Part shown: piece after piece, positions 47,641-60,209 of the stretch
Position numbering within the stretch: position 1 is the stretch's first letter
Layout: every line of letters starts with the position of its first letter
Assembly: GCA_035578905.1 (NCBI GenBank)
Contig: JAQJVL010000031.1
Location: forward strand, 1,946,059-2,010,058
Origin: Stictocephala bisonia
Lineage: Eukaryota > Arthropoda > Insecta > Hemiptera > Membracidae
Direction of reading: 5' to 3'
Length of the DNA: 64,000 nt
Translations under genes and position numbers: made by a program
Notes under the pieces: model-generated
Databases searched by the model: none
Seen by the model: the letters and a program-made list of their open reading frames with translations, nothing else
What the model was told of the DNA's origin: nothing

Positions 47641-49252
47641 TAGCAGGAAAGCCAAGGCCAAGCCGTGGCGACACTTGCTCAGCGAGAGATGGGGTTGGTA
47701 CGTGAAGCGTGCAGGGATTTCTTTAAGCCCATCTATCTCAAAACTATGATTACCAAGCAAACCTCCTTAAAAGGCACACAAAGGGCAGTGATTGACCATA
47801 TGGCTAATACTCCAATGTCCCATGACGGATGTAATGTCATATCCCATTTACTCTTCCAATAATTGCTTTTACCGGAACTAAATTGAAATCGATTCAACAG
47901 CAACCAATAATTCTTGCGTGAAAGTTTTATTCAACCCTATAACTGAGTAAAAGTAATCTACTTAAATCAAAGTATATATGTTTACCAAATTAAACTAACC
48001 GATCTTTTGTTCATTTTTAGAAAAAACAAAATTTCTGTTTCCTTGTGACAAACTTCTATTTCTTGATAATAGATGACTATATACTTTGATGTAACGTAAA
48101 TGGTCGTTCCGTTTTTTATTGATAATATTAAACTATATGAATACAAGAACAGCACAATAGTAAAATAAAATTTATGATTATAAGAAGCCAAGTAATGGTG
48201 TAGAAACAATCTATACAAAGTAATTAAAAATGTATAAAAAGGTGTTCTGTAGAATAACAAAAGCTTCCTTGAATTTGTTTACTGCCAATGTTGAAGCTCA
48301 GTGCCTGCAAGAATCTGTGAGGCAAAATAGGTACAGCTGTTGTGTTGCCGGTGGAGAAATACAGGCGCTTTCCGTAATTCTCATAAGAGACTCAAAAAAT
48401 GCCCAATTACTTTTGAAGAAGCGAGAAATACGAATCTATTAAAAAAAGGTTTTATCTTCTTGTAGGGACATAGTGAAACTGAAATTGAGTTGTATCCAAA
48501 GTGGACAGTGATTTTGTAGAATCAAGTGCTAAATCTGCTTTATTTGTTCGCATACTACTTTAGTCTCTATACAATTTTGACCATATGGATTCCGTGGAAT
48601 TTTGAAATATTTGAAAAAGAAAATATACATTTTACTTTAAAAGTAATAAAATTGTAACTGACGTAACTTTAAGTTTCAACACAAGTATTAAATTAAAATT
48701 TTAAAATGGGTAGACAATTTACGCTATCTCTTTCATTACTGAAACAATGACACGTCGAACATTACATGTAAAATAAATTAATTATATGATTAAGTTCAAC
48801 ATTATTATTTCGAAGAATATATTCAGATTGAACCAAAACAGTCTCCCATTATACTTATATACATATATATTCATATTCCAGTTTTAAATATACAGGACGT
48901 AAAAACAGCTTGCAAAAATATTAAAATTATAAATAAAAATCAAAATATATAAAAATAATAACTACTATGAAGGGTTAAATAAATTTAAAAAAAATGCACA
49001 AAAAAGGCTTCTGATACCAGTCAAATGACCAGTCGGAAATACTTGTCAGTCTTCACTAAGCTATGGTTAAACAATCAAGAATTTTCTTCCACACTAGTTA
49101 CCACACTAATCTTTTATTTTATTACTCAAACCAAATTATTAAATGTTTAAAAAGTTTTAATCATATATCCAGTAACTTACAATAATAGCATTATTGCATT
49201 AAAGACAATAGCTAATGACTATGAATAGAACGTAGACATAACAAATTATAAC
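47641..49252. other. No gene recognised
   Basis: Short plus-strand frames at 47665-47862 and 48230-48442 lack family resemblance and start or stop arbitrarily. Not annotated as genes. Confidence 0.35.
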
Positions 49253-49454
49253 GTAACAAATATAATGACGAACAGCCAATAATTAAGTACCAGGAGAAAG
49301 CATGCTATAACAGTGCAACATAACTGAGTATCAGCTCCTGTAGACCTGTTCCGACCTACTCGTAGGTCAGCTGGTTAGTTAGCAGCAGTCGTAACAGATA
49401 TGATGACGAACAGCCAATAATTACGTACCAAGAGAAAGCATGCTATAACAGTGC
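49253..49454 (+). repeat. Direct duplication, 138-bp period
   Basis: GTAACAAATATAATGACGAA ... AGCATGCTATAACAGTGCA (from 49253) recurs from 49391 with a few changes. The second copy ends exactly at GTGCA, where the minisatellite cluster at 49455 begins. Confidence 0.85.
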
Positions 49455-49530
49455 ACCCACCCACTCACCCATACACATACAGTGTAATTGACCCACCCGC
49501 CCACCCATACACGTACAGTGGTATTGTATG
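49455..49530 (-). repeat. 36-bp G-quadruplex minisatellite, cluster 5
   Basis: Two C-rich units with a perfect CCCACCCGCCCACCC near 49492, followed by a short reversed piece GTATGGGTGG at 49525. Confidence 0.9.
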
Positions 49531-50304
49531 GGTGGTTAGTTAATTATTGATTAATTAATTTCCTAGTGCACTATTACCGTTGGTATATTTCTGTCGTTCA
49601 ATATTGACTTCAGCAGTAGGTAGTGTTCATCTCTCCTTCCCTATCCATCTGTTCCCTTTGTCAAATAAAATGAGTACGCCACTCACTAGCCACTACGTCA
49701 GTCTCAGGCCGAAATTAGTTGTGTTGTCATGGTATACATATACGTGTGGTTTATTATACCCTAAAACGGTCATTGCTATCATTCACATCTTTTCTCTAAA
49801 GACGGAGCACCAGTGACGTACACGCGTGATTGTTCATCTTACACTGACAGAAACCGTAAGCAGTTACTTAGCAATACTCGTTTCTAAAACAAAATAACAT
49901 TTACATAGAACTTTAGTTTATTAAAATTAAAGCGTCTTAATTAAATTTGTGACGATCCTTTTAGGTTTAAAAATATCTTAAAATATTTATAGGTGCTTAA
50001 ATTGATATTTTTATCACTAATAATTCGGTTTTAATGTGACAAAGCGTAGTAGCTAACGTTTAAATCAGTGACTTGAAAAAAAGACTAATTTGAGCGATCT
50101 TGATGATTGGAGAATAACCACTGCTATATAAACAACAACTGGAGAGATTACTTTATGATAGACTAATACACTTTCTATCTTCTTGAAGTTACATTGTTAT
50201 ATACAGAGGCCAACTTGGTTTCCTCAAGATCAAATCTACAATTCATGAAATATTATAAATAAAATTGTTTCTGCATTAGATAAGGGATAATCTACGTGAA
50301 TAAC
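49531..50304. other. No gene recognised
   Basis: A+T-rich. A short plus-strand frame at 49580-49816 resembles no protein known to me. Confidence 0.35.
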
Positions 50305-50370
50305 AGGTGGGTCAATAACACTGTACGTGTATGGGCGGGTGGGTGGGTCAATACCACTGGCGGGGGGGAT
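50305..50370 (+). repeat. 36-bp G-quadruplex minisatellite, cluster 6
   Basis: Two G-rich units, with GGGCGGGTGGGTGGG at about 50333, ending in GGCGGGGGGG directly before the LINE fragment at 50386. Confidence 0.9.
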
Positions 50371-50385
50371 ATATATATAAAAGTG

Positions 50386-51612
50386 CAGCTTGGATCTTTG
50401 TCGACCTCAGCAAAGCTTTTGATCTTGTTGATCATTCAATTCTTCTAAAAAAAATTACAACTTATTGTTGTAAGAGGAGTAGCATTAGATTGCATAAAAT
50501 CCTACTTATCAGATAGGTACCAGTGGGTAAAAATTCTCTATGTCGACAGATTGAATATTCTGTCCAGCATTGTTTCTCAAACGTAACTTAAATTAGAACT
50601 GGAGATCCTGAAGGGTCTGTTATTGGAACTAAACTTTTTTTGTGTTCATCAATGACATAAATTCTGGTGTGTCAAAGCCAGATCTAAGCCTTTTTGCCGA
50701 TGACACTGCTGTAATATGTATGGAGCCTAGTAGGCAATTGTTGGAGCAAAGCCTCTTCGTAGAGGTGAACAGCTTATTACAGTGGTTTGGTTCAAACAGA
50801 CTCGTAGTCAACGAGGAGAAAACAAGCTTAGTTGATCGTTCTATTATTAAAAAAGAAAGCCACGATCTATGTTGCTTGTTGGAGGATTTAACTATTGTTG
50901 GATCTGTGGATACTATTAAATATATTGGCTTGCTTATTGACAGCAATCTTGATAGTTACGTGGATAAGGTGTGTAGGCTGGTTAGCTCAGGTATTTTCGC
51001 TCTACGAGTAATATCATCTCACCTTGAAAGTTATCACCTTTTAACAGCTTACTACGGGATTGTTTAGCCGTATCTAACATAAGGGATTTCTATATTGGGC
51101 TCTGAGCCTGGGAGAACCATGCAGCTATTTAGACTGCAAAAGAGAGCTATTAGGATTATATTTAAACTTAAAAACACAGACTCTTGTAAAAACTGGTTTA
51201 AAAAATACAAAACTTAAACACCTCCCACACTTTATATTTTAGAAACTTAAACATTTGTTATCAAAAACTGCAATTTTTACATTAACGGATAACAACTGCA
51301 ACAGAACTTCAATCTCCGCAGAAAAATAACTCTCAAATACCTAAACATCGTACTTATTTTTCCGAAAAACATTTATTTATGAGTGGCACCAGGTTGTTCA
51401 ACTCTCTCCCAGCCCCACTAAAAGATAGCACTAAAAAAGTTCCTTTAGAGTGAAATTGAAAAACATATTGAAAAATAAGGCCTTTTACAATGAATCAGAA
51501 TTTTTTAATCATAAGTATTAATGTTTGTTTAGCTTGTATGACGTATGCCCTTGTACATTATGTATTTAACTAAATGTATTTTTATGGCAATAAATAATTT
51601 GATTTGATTTGA
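50386..51612 (+). mobile_element. 5'-truncated LINE with TTTGA-repeat tail
   Basis: Begins inside the RT: AWIFVDLSKAFDLVDHSILL. Continues with FINDINSGVSKPDLSLFADD (FADD at 50693-50704), LLQWFGSNRLVVNEEKTSLV, VDTIKYIGLLIDSNLDSYVD and LLTAYYGIV, then broken C-terminal pieces (GRTMQLFRLQKRAIRIIFKL). Ends in GGCAATAAATAATTTGATTT with TTTGA repeats, a typical self-primed LINE tail. Similar in type to the element at 28500-31195. The 5' break abuts a minisatellite cluster. Confidence 0.85.
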
Positions 51613-51769
51613 ACTGCTTGATCAACTGGTTCGTCTGCGTGACGTCACTGGAGCGTAATTTTTACTCTTCCTGGCCTTGATAACTACCTTACATGTTCTA
51701 GTTATATTTATTACTATTATAAGTTCGGAGTGTTTGTAGCTGTTGTGTATGTGTGTGGCTGTAACATTT

Positions 51770-53060
51770 CAAAATACCAAAGCGTGCATATAAATTCATT
51801 GCTGACCTGGAAAAATAATTTCCATTTATCAAAAAAAGTAAAAGTGACTCAAGTGTTAGATGTTTACCATGTGGTACAGAATTTTCAGTTTCATACGGTG
51901 GAAAATCTGATATAAATCAACATTGCAGGAGTGAAAAAGATAAACGAGCCCTTTCAGCAGCCTCATAATCGAGTTCTGTAAGTAAATATTTCACGTCAGC
52001 TACTTTTGGTAACAAAGAATCAGAACTAGCTGCTGCAGAAGGAGTATCACACAGTCAGTCACTGCCAAAGTTCCTCTCAGTAGACTGTACGTCCAAAATA
52101 ATACTAAAGGTTTTCAAACCAAAATTTTCTGGTGTTCGAACTAAAGTTGAGGCTTTTGTTAATAATGTATTGTCACTATTTGCAGAGAGTCAGATAAACA
52201 CAAACTTAAAAAAGAGTCACTTCTTTTCCGTTTCTTTGATTTCATCCAACCACAAAGCTCTAAAGATGTTTCCAACCTTGATCTGATACTTTTGACCCTG
52301 ACACAGAAGTTCCAGTCAAGCTGTTGGAATTTCAAAGTGTTCCTAGAGAGACATCCGGAATAATTGTCAACCATTTCATAGAAGTTCGTCAAAGTCAGAA
52401 ATCAGCAATAAAATAGATGGGTTTCTGCTGACCACACTAACACCTATTTCGGCGGCTCAGCACGGATGGGAAACAATAATGTGTTCAGAAAATTGAAAAC
52501 CACATAGGGGAAGATTTTATTGGAACTGGATGTGCTGCCCATGTGATGAAAAATACAATTCAGACAGTAGCAGATAATCTCCTTATTGATAAAGAGGCTG
52601 TGTAGTGCAAAGATTTATGCACACTTCTATCTACACAGTGAGAGTTAGGACATTCAAGAGTTTTGTAAAGAAGCTGCTGTAAATACAAAAGTATTTTAAG
52701 ATACAGTAGAACCAGAATGAATAGCACTCATTTCAGCTGTTAAGTATAAAGAGAGGTTAGAGAATAGCTATGTACCTCTTGTTGTCCGAAACTGTATAAA
52801 ACATTTAGAAGGAGCAATAGACAATAAGTAAATTGCAACTTTTGTATTTTTTATGATAACTGTGTGGCATGTTTAGAAATGTGGGCCTGGCAATTTTATG
52901 ACATGAAAATATTTCAATGGATAGTTTTGAAGGAAAGATATGTTTCAAAAACAGGACGTATGGTCACCTTAGTTATACATAATTCCTTAATGTATTGACG
53001 AATCAGCAGTCAATGTACTATGGGTCAATGCAACATTTTGACTTTAATGTGGATGTGGAA
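51770..53060 (+). pseudogene. Dead hAT-type transposase with BED-like zinc finger
   Basis: Plus-strand frames give AYKFIADLEK, FPFIKKSKSDSSVRCLPCGT and EFSVSYGGKSDINQHCRSEK then DKRALSAAS (51830-51960), a CxxC...H...C/H zinc-finger arrangement. Next are VSKYFTSATFGNKESELAAA, FLSVDCTSKIILKVFKPKFS and KKSHFFSVSLISSNHKALKM (to 52268), then, in other frames, DPDTEVPVKLLEFQSVPRET, IENHIGEDFIGTGCAAHVMK and WAWQFYDMKIFQWIVLK. The pattern matches a widespread insect hAT-related transposase type. Several stops and frameshifts. No terminal repeats were found. Confidence 0.7.
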
Positions 53061-56000
53061 CTGGGGTTGGACTTCCTAAATTATGAGAAAACAGAACCAT
53101 CTTTAGTTTTGAATGTGAGATATGTTTTACTTAGATTTATCAAACTCAAATAAACTATAGTTTTGTTTTAGAAACTACAGTTTAATCAAACTCAAATTAA
53201 AATGCAGTTTTGTTGTAGAAACGTGTACAAACGTGAGCTCATTTTTAATACAAAATTACATCGGATATACCTGTGTATGGTATTTAGCGCATATAGAGGT
53301 TTAAGAATGGTGGGAGGGGGTCGTTCACCACTTCGTATTCAAGCTGCCGTCTGTGCTTAACTTCCACAACAGTGTTTTATTGTAAAAAAAACTTTACTTT
53401 TCAAGTTTGGTCTATTGTTTCGTATTGTTTATTGTTTATATAATTATTTGTTGGTTCATTGTCATAATGAATTTTTATTTGCATACAAAATAATGATTTA
53501 ATTTTGTAGTTCTAAACTTGACTCATTAGCGTTGATGTGAACAACCAATAGTAACTACTACTAAGGATAATAGGTGGGACTTGCTACTGCTAGCTAGCTG
53601 CCAACTATAGTAATCATGATAACAATTTGTTGGTACGAGTGAAGAAAGAGTAGTTTTGTCTCTCACTTCCACCACTCAGTGCATCTCTCTCGCTACAGTG
53701 CTTTCATTAGGTCGCAATCTAAGTGGCTTAACCATAACGAACATTCTTTAAGTAAAGACTATACGAATTTAAAAATGTAAATATGATAAAGTGTGATAAA
53801 AACATATTATAGTGACCCTTTCAACCTGCTTATCCACTCTTTAAGTTATATGTGGACATTGCAGGTTGGGCTAGGCACAGAGGAGAAAGGGACAGAGGTC
53901 GCGTGTTATAGTACGCTGGGTGGGTGGTGAGTTATTATTTTTCAATTCTCTCTGTGGATAGTAGGTTTGGCACTGTAAGTCCCTTCTCTCATTTCACTCG
54001 AAATCCTGAAGGATAAACTTCGTAATTATTCCTACAACTGTAAGAAAGTGATCTCTGTTTCTTTTTTCTGTGTGGGTTAGGTAAAAATAGAGTGGTCGCA
54101 TGGTAAAAAAATCCAAGATTAGGAAAATTTGATTGTTAAATGATACGTTTTTTCAAAAATTAAACAAATACGTTATACACTATTCTATGATGGTTCAGTC
54201 ATTTTTAACGTAAAATGCAGTTGTAGATAGTTTTGTCCTAATCAGATTGCAGCTACCTAATATTTTTTGTTTATAAGATTAACATATATTTGTTTTATAT
54301 TGGTTTTTCTCGTCAAATAGCAGTTATAAATTGTTTAGAAGAATTAAGTTAATAAATAAAATTTAAATCATTAAAAAAATTATAATACTGTCATAAATGA
54401 ATACGTATTATGTATATTTATCTACCTCAGTTTTCTAAAGAGAAAGTGAAAATATTTTTGTAAATGTTACTTAGCATGCGTTCATACAGTCACAGTTAAG
54501 TAATACAAGTTCGTTCTCCAGAAACTCCCTATCGATCTTTAGACAACCTAATTTATTGATACATCTCGCCAAACATGCCTGCGGAGATGACGTTCATTGA
54601 ATTCTCAACTATTGCTGAAGTCCCCCAACCATCTGAATAGTTAACTAAACGCCTTGAGTTCCTCAGTTACTTGGTCACAGTTCCCAACCAGTCACGGCCC
54701 CGAACTATTCAGTTATCTGTTTATAACAACAAAAAGTAACGTAACCACGGAATTTGTCACAGTTTTAAATATCTTCTTAAAATGCATATACGTTAGGTAA
54801 TAGGTAAGTTTTTCAGCTTTTTAGCTCTAGTAATTGGTTTGGTTTCAGCCTCAATTCGGTGAGTAAAAATACAAATTTTTCTAATGTACGTATTTAAAAT
54901 GAAACATTAGAATAATATTCATCAATCAACTCAATTTAATTAAATTGAAATATTTGCAAATCGTATATCCTTGTTCCGTACTTAATATTAAGTATTGTAC
55001 ATACAGTTACTTATAATTAAGTAATTAATAGTTTGTTCCTCTTATGTGTTTTAATAATCTCTTAAGCATAAATTGTTACTCCCATACTCATAACATATTC
55101 ACATTTTACTATATTGAAATTTAAATAATATTACAGGCCTCTATGCACATGCACTTGCCAAAAGTTAAATATCAAGTGACATTGTCTAACCCTTGTAACC
55201 GGTGATGTGAACCCCTCTACCTAAAATTAAAACACCAGTTTAACTTATGATGCTATGTGGAACGGTTTGTTTGGATCTCGCGTCGCGATTGCTGTGACTC
55301 TCTCTTACAGTGCATAATGTTTGTTTCATTAACCAGTTATCTTGTTTTTTCTCAATCTCTCTTCTCTCGATCTACTCAGCATTTTATTCAAAGTGAACTC
55401 TAAACAGTGTTGTGTTGTGCTCCGAACTGATCGCTAGACAACATCGACATCTCAGGCCTGGTGGATCCATCTCTACGGTCATCTCTCATCTTCTCAGTTC
55501 TTCACTCCAAGATATACTCTATCTCCTCTAAAGGTACAGTTGGTTCTTTTTCATTAATTTCTACTTATAAAACGCATCTCCCTGTGATCGTTCGGGGTAA
55601 CGTCTTTTGTAGTGTTTCCTTTACTAACGTGGACGTTAGTTGGTCCTCCGAAAAGGCTTTAAATTTAACATTCTTTCAAAACGCCCTCAATAGTTCTATT
55701 ATTGTTATTTTATTTTACTTTCATATTGGAAAAACGTTTTTAGGATGTTAGTAGCTTTTACTAAGATTTAAGTTTTAATTTCACTAAAAACCAAACATAT
55801 ACATTTTATGTGGTTACAATTATTTATTTATTAGGCCACCAGTTTATTCAAATATTGGATATTATGCGGTATGCTTGGTAGGATTTAGTTATTTTAGATG
55901 ACCCGTTACTTGGCAAAACAAAAGTTGTATCTTAAACTCAACAAATTGTTGTACCTTATTTATTCGAAGAAATAGCTCATAAATAACCACCGGGAAGCTA

Positions 56001-56064
56001 TGTATCTTAGGTGGTGAGTCATACGGTCTACCGTTACGAGGGGGTCTTATCGATTCTTCACTGA
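53061..56064. other. No gene recognised
   Basis: A+T-rich with pyrimidine-rich patches at 53650-53700 and 55290-55540. An AAAG|GTACAG donor-like site near 55531 could end a non-coding exon, but evidence is too thin to annotate one. Confidence 0.35.
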
Positions 56065-56160
56065 TAGTATTAGTCGATAGCGTAGTTGGTTAAAGTTCAA
56101 CTTCATAAGCTTAAAGTTCTCAGTTAGATCCCAATCAGAGTCAAAATAAATTTTGAAAGA
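56065..56160 (+). mobile_element. tRNA-derived SINE, family S2 copy
   Basis: A box TAGCGTAGTTGG (56078-56089) and B-box-like GTTAGATCCC (56123-56132), preceded by TTCTCA as in the minus-strand copy at 43020-43125. Tail CAATCAGAGTCAAAATAAAT. Too diverged to be a functional tRNA. Confidence 0.6.
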
Positions 56161-56194
56161 GATTAGCTCAAAACAACAGGTATTTATTTGCTTC

Positions 56195-56305
56195 TTTCTA
56201 AGGAATAAATCACCTTAATGTGTAATAAAAATTTTAATCACTCATATACACTCATCGAAATCCATATTCGACCATATCTTGACGATCGGAAACTTAAGAA
56301 TAAAT
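56195..56305 (-). repeat. Dispersed repeat family R, copy 6
   Basis: Minus strand: TTTCCGATCGTCAAGATATG, GAATATGGATTTCGATGAGT and GGTGATTTATTCCTTAGAAA align with the copy at 37910-38060. Adjoins the SINE at 56065. Confidence 0.55.
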
Positions 56306-57013
56306 AATTAAATTAATTAATATAAGTACGAAGTTGTATTTTATTTAAATGTGTGATATTGGTAGAAATTAAAAACGAGTGAGAAGTCACACAATACAAG
56401 ATTAGTAAAATATAAAAATAAGAAGATATATATTTTATTGGTGGAATACAACAGAGTTCACAAAGTATTTCTCACCAAATACTGAAATTGGTCATCTATA
56501 TTAAGACCAGCAGAACCCTCAAGTGTCAAAAACAGGCCTGAGGAACAAACATGCAACACTCGATAAATGGGGATAGACTAGCTGAGTGAGTTAGTCACAG
56601 AATCAAATGCTGCTTATGAGCATGCATAGCTAAACACACGAAAAAATGAATAAATAATTTTATTTTCTGCATAATGACAAGATCACTTATTTCTGTCACA
56701 TTATTTTAGTGCTAAATATCCCACTGTAAAATTATGTAATTAAATTATTATATAAGGTTTACATTTATTTGATCAATTATGGGATCAATTTAATCAAATT
56801 AAAAAATTATCTTGAAAGCTTAATTTTCTATGTATTGAAGAAGAATACTTTGATTCAACCGTATACAATGTAAACAGTTTAAATAGGTGTTTATACAAAA
56901 CGAGTACAATTGTAATAACAAATTATTGTATAATGCGTGCTAGTCAATAATTAATTACAATTAATCCATTTTGCAAGTGGTATGGCTGACACAGCAAGCA
57001 CAACAGATGGGGT

Positions 57014-57043
57014 GGTTCCCGAGGGAGACCCTCTCCCGGGAAC
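57014..57043. repeat. G+C-rich hairpin
   Basis: GGTTCCCGAGGGAG and CTCTCCCGGGAACC pair with one mismatch around a two-base spacer. Nature unknown. CAGTGTTGCCAGCCACTG nearby at 57079 resembles the hAT end at 12787. Confidence 0.5.
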
Positions 57044-58366
57044 CCAAACCTCTGGACTCATTACAGATGTAATTACAGTGTTGCCAGCCACTGTTTCTGG
57101 GGAATGCTTATTTCCCTGCGCAGTACATATAAAGGTGTATGTATAGGTCGTATGTATTAAAGTGTAGTTATACAGGTTTGTAATGAGATTGTAATGCTCA
57201 ATTACGAGCTTATTTTGTACTTTTTGACGACAGATACTTTTATATTTTACACAGATTTAATCCAACTTATGGTATACGCAATTCCTTATCTTTTGGCAGA
57301 TTTGTTGATATTTAAGAATGGGATTCGTTCTTTACTCAAGTAGTTGTAATTATTGAAGTGTTAACAAATAATGAAAATTTAATGACACAATAATCGTACA
57401 GGACTACTACTCACCAAATTTAACGTAAAGAAATTAGAAAATTTTAATTAACGAGTTTAACAAAATATGTGATTTGCAGAACATTTCCTCACATTAAGTA
57501 TTTAATGGTCTCTGTATTCAAACATAGCCCAATTAGATAGTTTATATGTACTTAACATTTTTGTGGTCAAAATTACGGTTACCATTTTTGTCATAGCAAA
57601 GATATTAGGTCAAATTCCTTTTGCTGCCCGCCACAGCCACATTTTTTTTCTATTACCGATTATCCATAAAAAACATAAAACACTCATTATTCAATGTCCT
57701 AGGCGCTTTCTCCACATAAACAAAGATATTGTGTAGGTTAGGTTACAGGCAAGTCCTTTAATTACAAATGAAGCTAATAACATCATGTTCTTGTAAATAT
57801 ATAAGTAGTTTAGGTAGTTACTGGCATAGAAAAAGTTTGGGTTAGCTGGGGGGACAGCTAAATGATTTGACAAGAAGTTGAAGCTATTTGTTGACTTATT
57901 CTTATGCTGTTTGTTAAAAGAGTATAGGCAAGATGATAGACATCGAAAGAGTCGAATTCTCTAAAAATAATTTAATGCTTTCAATTTGAATCATTGATGT
58001 TGCAGGAACTATAGCCATTTTAGTAACTACTGTTGCATTCAACCGGAAAAGGGCATTCAAATTATTCAAAGTGATAAATTTACATAAAAACTTTGCTGTA
58101 AAGCAAAATAAATGTCATTGTTTCCGTAGCTATCAGACATTAAATACATAAGTGTTAACATATTTTGTTACCAACAATTATAAGAAAATTCAAACATTTT
58201 GACTGCAGAGCCCTCGAACTCAAAAGAAGTTATGCAATATTACTTTTTTTTGAATAAATCAAATCAAACTACCTTTAATCAAAGCATCACACTTGGCTTA
58301 TACTGAGCACACAAGTTCCATGCTACTGCCCTCACAAACATATACACTAGTACATTGTTACTGATC

Positions 58367-58396
58367 TTCCCTCCCACCTAAACACGTACAGTGATA
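58367..58396 (-). repeat. Single decayed unit of the 36-bp minisatellite
   Basis: CCCTCCCACCTAAACACGTA followed by CAGTGATAC preserves the CCCACC...ACACGTACAGTG pattern. Confidence 0.6.
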
Positions 58397-59059
58397 CATT
58401 TTAAATTTTAATACATTTTTACGTAATTTAAATACTTCTCCTATTATGATGTAACACCAACATAAGGTTTTTAACCATTCAACAAGGATAAATTAAAAAA
58501 TTGGAGCCGACCTTTCTTAATTTATATAAATGTATTTTTGATAATGTTATTATGAGATAAAGAGCTTTTTAAAAGGCTATTTAAAATGGAATTTCGAAGA
58601 GCATTTTCTTAGTACGAAATCTGTATTCCCTCGAAATTTGAATTCGGTCAAAAGTAATATAACAAATATTTATTACAGTTCTTGTTAACAGCTGTTTTTT
58701 AAGATGTAACAGTGAAAACAATAATAAACTTCAACAGCTGTTATAAGTATTATAGTGATAGAAAATCGTCGTATCTTCAAGAGCAAATAGAGTGGAGCTC
58801 TGGTAATTATTTATATTTCTGATATTTTTCATTAGAGATAGCATTTTGACTCTTGAGTCTCCGTAATCTTTGCTTAACAAAATAAAAAAATTGAAAATGA
58901 GTAATAATGCATATTAGCTTTATTTCGCAAGAATAATTAACGAGCATCATATCTATATAAAACACAAATATTATTATATAATGCCGTTTTTTGCAATATA
59001 TAACAAAAATACTAATTATTACATTCTAACTAAATGACTAAAATTTAATATGTCATAAG

Positions 59060-59290
59060 AAGAAGAAGAAGAATATATTTATTTTCTCGAAATATATACA
59101 TAAAATACATATAATTACATTCAAACATAAAAAGGTTTCTTCTTAATTCTCTGTTAACAAAATAAAACTTATACTACTAGAACAAAACCTTTCATAAACT
59201 ACATATTTCAAGAAAATACTAGGACCTCCTAAGGCAATGCCTGTTTTAGAGGTTCCTTCTTTTCAAATAAATCTTAATATGCGCATGAGC
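59060..59290 (-). mobile_element. Possible LINE 3' end, minus strand
   Basis: AGAAGAAGAAGAAGAATATA at the left would be a TTC-repeat tail on the minus strand. AGGACCTCC ... GAGGTTCCT at 59221-59259 is a short stem often present in LINE 3' untranslated regions. No coding part remains. Confidence 0.35.
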
Positions 59291-59491
59291 AAATAATATT
59301 AATTTAAAATAAAAAATCCCAATTCTTCAAAATATAAACAAAATATAAGAAAGTGGGTTGAAGCCCGTGCGCAGAACTGAGTCGCTAGATGAGTGACAAT
59401 GACAATTGAATTTTATTTAACAACATGGAATTTAATAATTACGGTGATTAAGGAGTTCACTGAAAGAAAACAAGTGAAACAATACGTATTA

Positions 59492-60207
59492 CTGTCGGTC
59501 CAGAAATTATTTGTACCGGAATATAAAGGTTACTAAGAACCTATGATTCCATGCTCATCCACAACATCGTCAACCAGTGTGGTACCACAGTGTCTCCACT
59601 AGTGTCTCACGGCTAATAGGGGTCCAAAAGGACAATGAAAAATCCGATCATATCATTGTTTTTCTTGTTTAGTTGATTACAAATCAATTTAAAATCACTG
59701 CATTTACCTACGCATGTAAAAGTCCAAGAGGATAATGAAAAATCCGATCATATCATTGTTTTTCTTGTTTAGTTAATTTTAAATCAATTTAAAGTCACTG
59801 CATTTACCTACGCATGTAAAAGTGATGTGAAGCAACAATACAACTCATAATACTATAGTTAATTTTACAGTCTGTAGAAGCCAAGAAAACGTTGTTTCAG
59901 GATATTAATAAGAACGTTTTTTCTTGTAAATTAAAAGTTCTTTACTACAAAAAAAATGTGTCCTGAAATTTATAAGACATGTACGACAAATTCTGCCAAC
60001 CACGAATTAAAATGTGAATGGATACATTAATGGTTTGAGTTACAAATGTCTATGCACAGTGAAAATTAGTTAAAATTTCGGTACTTTTTTGTTTCATAAT
60101 GTATGATTAAACAAGGAAAATAAAAGCGTAGTTGGCTTTTTCGTAGGCCACTTAATTGTTACTTAACAGCCTTCAAACTTGGGTACATATAATGTTTGTG
60201 CCGACAG
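59492..60207. mobile_element. Foldback-type TA-duplicating element, family F copy 2
   Basis: Ends CTGTCGGTCCAGAAATTATT (left) and, in reverse complement, CTGTCGGCACAAACATTATA (right), flanked by TA at 59490-59491 and 60208-60209. Internal blocks such as ATCATTGTTTTTCTTGTTTA, CAGTGAAAATTAGTTAAAAT and CAGCCTTCAAACTTGGGTAC match copy 1 at 16800-17786. The left arm is largely lost, so it is 716 bp and not fully palindromic. Confidence 0.85.
59622..59821 (+). repeat. 100-bp tandem duplication inside family F copy 2
   Basis: GTCCAAAAGGACAATGAAAA ... TTACCTACGCATGTAAAA at 59622 is repeated from 59722 with minor differences. Confidence 0.95.
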
Positions 60208-60209
60208 TA

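Larger units (their letters stand above)
56306..59059. other. No gene recognised
   Basis: A+T-rich. Contains a G+C-rich hairpin at 57014-57043 and a single decayed minisatellite unit at 58367-58396 (listed). Confidence 0.4.

Noticed and set aside
47665..47862. Frame MATLAQREMGLVREACRDFF as a transposon or host gene
   Set aside because: Begins immediately beside the minisatellite, no recognisable domain, and ends after 65 residues.
48230..48442. 70-residue plus-strand protein
   Set aside because: No family resemblance, no splice or promoter context, and surrounding sequence is typical non-coding A+T-rich DNA.
54820..54875. Small exon between TTTCAG and TTCG|GTGAGT
   Set aside because: Splice-like signals are frequent in such sequence, and the putative exon is too short and has no coding resemblance.
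55261..55751. Frame starting MDPSLRSSLIFSVLHSK as a gene
   Set aside because: Pyrimidine-rich sequence gives a Ser/Leu-rich translation. No domain or homology recognised; at most a non-coding exon.
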